DNA from: Ceratobasidium sp. AG-K
Taxonomy: Eukaryota > Basidiomycota > Agaricomycetes > Cantharellales > Ceratobasidiaceae
Direction of reading: 5' to 3'
Length of the DNA stretch: 64,000 nt
Assembly: GCA_037039685.1 (NCBI GenBank)
Contig: JAWNGF010000008.1
Coordinates: forward strand, 1,798,001 to 1,862,000
Below, one piece after another: positions 60,524 to 64,000 of the stretch. Under the pieces are notes generated by a model, which saw only the letters and a list, made by a program, of their open reading frames with translations, was not told where the DNA came from and made no database searches. A program made the position numbers and the translations under genes. Numbering within the stretch: the stretch's first letter is position 1; each line of letters begins with the position of its first letter.

Positions 60524-60969
60524 ATTGGAGCAGGGAGAAGTGTGGATTTATTGGGAGCCCAGACCGTACAGAATATTGCGAATCCTTCTGTGAACTTGTC
60601 TATCTTTAATGACACGTAAACTTCTTAGAAACACCAATTCAAGATTTTTGTCCTCCAGAAACAATGCATTAATCACTCCTAGTTTGTTGTACTGTTTGTA
60701 TATGTAGTTACAATGAACGTCTTCAATAAAGAGTGATAGGGATTCTAGCCTGAGCTGTTCCCTGTGTTGTTCCTGTGTGGGTCAAGGTCTTGGTCCCACT
60801 GAAAAGGGTTGGGGGCGATGGCGTTAAGATGGTTTAGAAGGCAGTAATCCTGGTTAATAGGAATACGCACTTCTGACGCGAGAGGGCAGTATCTGCTCTT
60901 GATTTTGTCTTTGAGAGTTTCAATGGTGCACCACTGACGTTTGTTGTTGTTGATGAGATTTTCGACTTT
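60524..60969. other. Gag leader of inner gypsy element
   Basis: Between the gag start and the coiled-coil frame. Short frames on the minus strand (to 60834) show no motif. Confidence 0.4.
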
Positions 60970-61359
60970 TCAAGTATGTTTTTCTTGGATTTTAATGAGT
61001 TGGTTGCAGTTTTCAATCAGGACATGGATTTGTTCTTGTAGGCGCTCCACTTTGACATTAGTGTCAGCAAGGTTTATGCTTTGGACATGGTCTTGATTGG
61101 CTTGTTGTTTGTTTGTGTTCTCGATGCTGATTTTGATGAACTCAAGCCTTGAATGAAGCGCTTGGTAGTCAGCTTTGAATTGATTGTAGTTTTCGTTGTT
61201 TCTTGTATGCTCAACCCTTAGTTCCTCTGCTTGTTCAACTTGATCTTCTTCTAGTACTTCAATTCGACTGTTTAACTTGTTGACTTTGGTGTCTAGATCA
61301 AGTACGAAGTCTTTTAGTCTAAAGACTGCTTTGCAGAGGCTAAAGAATGCGGGGAACAC
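60970..61359 (-). CDS. Coiled-coil ORF in gypsy leader
   Basis: A 129-codon frame rich in heptads (VNKLNSRIEVLEEDQVEQAE ... VKVERLQEQIHVLIENCNQL). It lies upstream of gag in the same orientation and is separated from it by a non-coding stretch. Leader ORFs of this type are not standard in Ty3 elements. It may be an extra element gene or captured host sequence. It has a plausible Met start (MFPAFFSLCK). Confidence 0.45.
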   Translation of the reverse strand: MFPAFFSLCKAVFRLKDFVLDLDTKVNKLNSRIEVLEEDQVEQAEELRVEHTRNNENYNQFKADYQALHSRLEFIKISIENTNKQQANQDHVQSINLADTNVKVERLQEQIHVLIENCNQLIKIQEKHT

Positions 61360-63002
61360 TTTTAAGGTTAATTAGTCAGTTACTAATTAATCCTTTTTTA
61401 GTGCGTACTGATGGAAACAACAAATTGATGGGATTCTTGATGGATATGAGTGTTAACTTGAGTGGTGCTCCAACCACTTTCCAGGTTGACTTGAGAGGAT
61501 CTGGCTTCCTTGAGATGTTGATTGGGATGTTGTTATGGATACTGACATTCTGTCATAGGAATAACATACTGAAATCCAAACCTATGCTTGTGGCGACTTT
61601 TCTGCTTGTTTGCATGTATGCAGTTTTGTAACTGTCTTTACTCCCTCTTGAACGCTACTTTTGTGCTACTTCTTTATGTCGATATGTAGTACTCTCTAGT
61701 AGCTTCAATTCACTGTCCTTTGCGTCTCTATATGCGGGGATTTCATAAAGATATGAAATGTCTAAGTTTATTGTCTTTGGCGCTTAGGGAGAGATACATT
61801 GTTATACTTGTATCTCCACCAATACTGATCCGTTCGCTTAGCTTGAACTTGCGACTGACTCGCAAGCTTCCAATTCAGCCGATCGCACTAGTTTCATGTG
61901 AATTGACCAGCTATTTCCCGCGATATGTCTCGTGGCTTGTCAAGGTGCTGAAATGACTCATTTCAGCAGCCACCAGATCTTGAGAGCTGCATAGCTTGTA
62001 GATAGTGATTTAGTATAGTTACTTGACTGGAGCAATTAGTTAGATGACTCATAATATATGTTCCAGCCAACCAAAGCACTCTGACTCCATGAATGCTAGT
62101 CATCAAGGCATCAGTGTTCATCCACCCCTCCTATCATTGGTAGATGCCCCCAATGATAGCCACAACCAGATGACTAGTGTTCTGAGGCCTCTAGGGTATA
62201 AATACATGCCCTCTAAGAGCCCTCCATCCTCACCTCACTCTACATCTGTTGTGCTTTGGCTTGGCTGTGTGATTTTCCCCATTATTGTTGTGTGCCTCAA
62301 ACAGTATTTGTTAGCCTAAAGAAAAGGATCTCCTGAGTACCTATTATAGAGGAAAGGTTGCAGACGTCTTATAGTGCTTTTACAAGTAAGAACAAGGAAG
62401 GCATTTAGGGAATAGCCTAAGATTAGTACATACTTAGTTCATTGCAACTAGGAGTGTGAAACAGTGACATTTAATAGCTAAGGGAACCTGAGCTCAGTAC
62501 TCCTGCTCTTTCTATTACTAGTGTACATACACTCTACAGTAGGAAAGCTTAGTATCAATTCCATTAAGTGTGCAACTAGATTGCTTACTTACTGAGAGCA
62601 TCTCAGACTACTGAGACATTACTTTATATTGTTCCACTGTGTGTATTCTGTAGTTATATCACTTGTACATACAAGTAGCTGCAACTCTCAGATATATAAC
62701 AGATGTGAAGGGTGCTAGACGCTAAGCTTTTGCTTTATATACTCCTTATCTGATCTTATCAATTAGCAACAGCCTTGGGCGGGCATGATAGTGACAGTGT
62801 ATGACAGAGTAAGGGTATATTTAGCTGACTAAAGCCGCTATGACCCAAAAGAGGACAACAATTGGGTTCACTGACAGCATATAGCAATGTGGGACTACTG
62901 GTCTATAGCAAGTATAGCTCTTTGTCTGTTGTACTATGCCCGTTTTCCCGTGTACATTCTATCTACTTGGTGGAAGAGCAGGGGCTTAAGGCTGATGCTA
63001 GA
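61360..63002. other. Long unassigned leader region of inner gypsy element
   Basis: About 1.6 kb between 5' LTR/PBS and the coiled-coil frame with no supported gene. It contains a perfect 23-nt palindrome around TGACTCA (61946-61968), another TGACTCA at 62045, and a plus-strand GGTATAAATA TATA-like block at about 62196. These resemble the 51-52 kb LTR-like blocks, so a further nested remnant is likely. Confidence 0.4.
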
Positions 63003-63014
63003 AAGGCTTGACCT
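63003..63014 (-). promoter_or_regulatory. Inner gypsy self-priming PBS
   Basis: Minus-strand AGGTCAAGCCTT, two bases inside the 5' LTR. It is the exact complement of AAGGCTTGACCT found in both LTRs (63134-63145 and 55432-55443), the expected 5' end of the transcript. Confidence 0.8.
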
Positions 63015-63016
63015 AA

Positions 63017-63429
63017 TGTCCCGACTTGAGTCAATTAGGTATATAAAGGTTAAGGGGCTTGACTGGATAAGTCTTAGAGCCCAAGGAGTGGTGATAGTAA
63101 GAGTTTTGGATTGGACAAGTCCTAGTGGAAAGGAGGTCAAGCCTTGTCGTTAACCGGCTTGACCTCTGGGTTTATATAAATGAGGGATCAGTGCCATGTC
63201 ATCATCTATCAGTGTGAGAAAGCCGAGTACAACCAATGATAAGCAAGATAAGAGGTATGACTCAACATTCTGGAAGTTCTGGAAGCAATCACCAATATCA
63301 AATGGAAAGACAAATACATCACATGATACAAGTTAGGCGCCAGAGGACATTTGTACCAAAAAAGGAAAGTGTTCGGAAAAAAAGATATAAAATCAGAATA
63401 AAATGCCTGAGCTTAGTCAGCTCATGACA
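63017..63429 (-). repeat. Inner gypsy 5' LTR (413 bp)
   Basis: Ends TGTCCCGACTTG and GCTCATGACA on the plus strand. It is homologous to 55313-55727 and is followed on the inner side by the PBS. Confidence 0.88.
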
Positions 63430-63688
63430 CAATAGAATATATGAATGGTGCTTCCTGATTCGGTGGCCATGGTTCAGTGATATCAGAGGATGGGGGACAT
63501 TGTTGACAGGCTAATGGGTGCAAGCTGCAGTGTGCCTCAACATGTAAATGATGCAGGGGAGAGATGGGGGTGTTAGCTGACAATGGTGAGGGGTGTGCAA
63601 ATGCTCAGAGGTGACCTGGTGATGAAAGACCTGGTTCCAACAGCAACAAAGGCTGTATCCGCAACTAAGGCAACAAGACTTGTTCTAG
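63430..63688 (-). other. Remaining leader of outer gypsy element with self-priming PBS
   Basis: The PBS is at 63674-63686 (minus AGAACAAGTCTTG), two bases inside the outer 5' LTR and exactly complementary to CAAGACTTGTTCT in that LTR. The rest is unassigned. Confidence 0.65.
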
Positions 63689-64000
63689 TGTCACAACCCT
63701 AGCCAAACCTTGGAGGCCAAGACTCCACAGGCAGTGCGGATGGGGGTTGGGACAACAACAAAGGTCAAATGTATGGCACTAAGGCCTAAGTGAGTCACAC
63801 AATGAGTGATGTGGAAAACAACAAGAGAACAAGTCTTGTAGAGACAAGACTTGTGTTGCTGGTATATATACTAACTACTGTGGCTATGTACAATAGGAAG
63901 CAAGCAACAAAGGAAACCAGAACAAGAAAAGACAAGAGTCTGGGAGAAGCAAAGGCAAGACAAGGGAAACGTGATAAGTTCATGGACAACAAGGAGACAA
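63689..64000 (-). repeat. Outer gypsy 5' LTR, cut by window end
   Basis: Nearly identical to 53717-54030. Self-primer at 63826-63838. Confidence 0.85.

Larger units (their letters stand above)
55313..63429 (-). mobile_element. Inner chromodomain Ty3/gypsy element (Tf1/Tf2-like, self-primed)
   Basis: An 8.1-kb minus-strand element: 5' LTR 63017-63429, PBS 63003-63014, leader with a coiled-coil frame, gag 59171-60523, pol in the -1 frame down to 55738, polypurine tract (minus AGGAGGGGGTAA, about 55728-55739) and 3' LTR 55313-55727. Order PR-RT-RNaseH-integrase-chromodomain defines a chromovirus. Pol has two stop codons and one frameshift, so it is inactive. No target duplication was found (CTGTC left, CAATA right). 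LTR divergence is uneven: about 230 bp nearly identical, about 180 bp clearly diverged. Confidence 0.9.
53717..64000 (-). mobile_element. Outer chromodomain gypsy element, deleted and interrupted
   Basis: Two copies of one LTR (53717-54162 and 63689 to beyond the window) enclose 54163-55312 with the end of a chromodomain integrase, the whole inner element (55313-63429), and 63430-63688. A purine-rich tract (minus AGGAGGGGGGGTAG) abuts the left LTR, which is the 3' LTR of a minus-strand element, and a self-priming PBS abuts the right one. Most of gag and pol is missing, so this copy is defective. Confidence 0.75.

Overview
The window looks like nuclear DNA of an agaricomycete fungus, most likely Rhizoctonia solani (Thanatephorus) or a close relative. 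Evidence: 50-60 nt GT-AG introns with CTAAC/CTGAC branch points, giant NACHT-WD40 genes with the C-terminal extension typical of that genus, TPR-CHAT genes in families, fungal housekeeping genes (PEX13, ATP23, RPS30, CDK1), and Ty1/copia plus chromodomain Ty3/gypsy elements. The species name is an inference; no rDNA or barcode is present.

Layout. 1-13.5 kb: a tandem pair of NACHT/WD40 STAND genes (the first cut by the window edge) with duplicated 3' flanks. 14.6-19.5 kb: a Ty1/copia retrotransposon with indistinguishable 268-bp LTRs, a 5-bp target duplication, an anticodon-arm (half-tRNA type) primer site, and a broken polyprotein. 19.8-30.4 kb: two TPR-CHAT protease-like genes on the minus strand. 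The left one is intact; the right one is a pseudogene that lost the catalytic Cys end. A short stray copy of the PEX13 3' end marks the left copy as the derived one. 30.8-33.9 kb: conserved housekeeping genes PEX13, ATP23 and RPS30. 34.8-42.2 kb: a fast-evolving block with a possible MACPF-like gene (one frameshift, one GC-AG intron), a duplicated pair of unknown genes, and a chimeric fragment joining an NADH-dehydrogenase-like presequence exon to RPS30 exons 2-4. 43.3-49.0 kb: CDK1 (PSTAIRE kinase, 10 exons) convergent with a long coiled-coil protein gene. 49.0-64 kb: CpG-poor, gene-poor repeat DNA holding LTR-like remnants rich in TGACTCA sites, palindromic MITE-like elements, and two nested chromodomain gypsy elements on the minus strand.

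Most interesting. (1) Both gypsy elements appear self-primed, as in Tf1/Tf2: the bases just inside the 5' LTR are complementary to a 12-13 nt site in the LTR about 33 nt after a TATA box, and that site is one arm of an LTR hairpin. The better-preserved element also has a correctly phased GGGAAAA slippery heptamer and stem-loop at the gag-pol junction. (2) The copia gag start codon is the triplet inside the primer site that pairs with the initiator tRNA anticodon. (3) NACHT-WD40 proteins with a helical N-terminal domain, TPR-CHAT proteases and a possible pore-former lie in one 36-kb block; this resembles parts of an NLR-type cell-death system, but the functional link is inference.

Exon coordinates were derived by hand from splice signals and frame continuity; no alignment or search was run.
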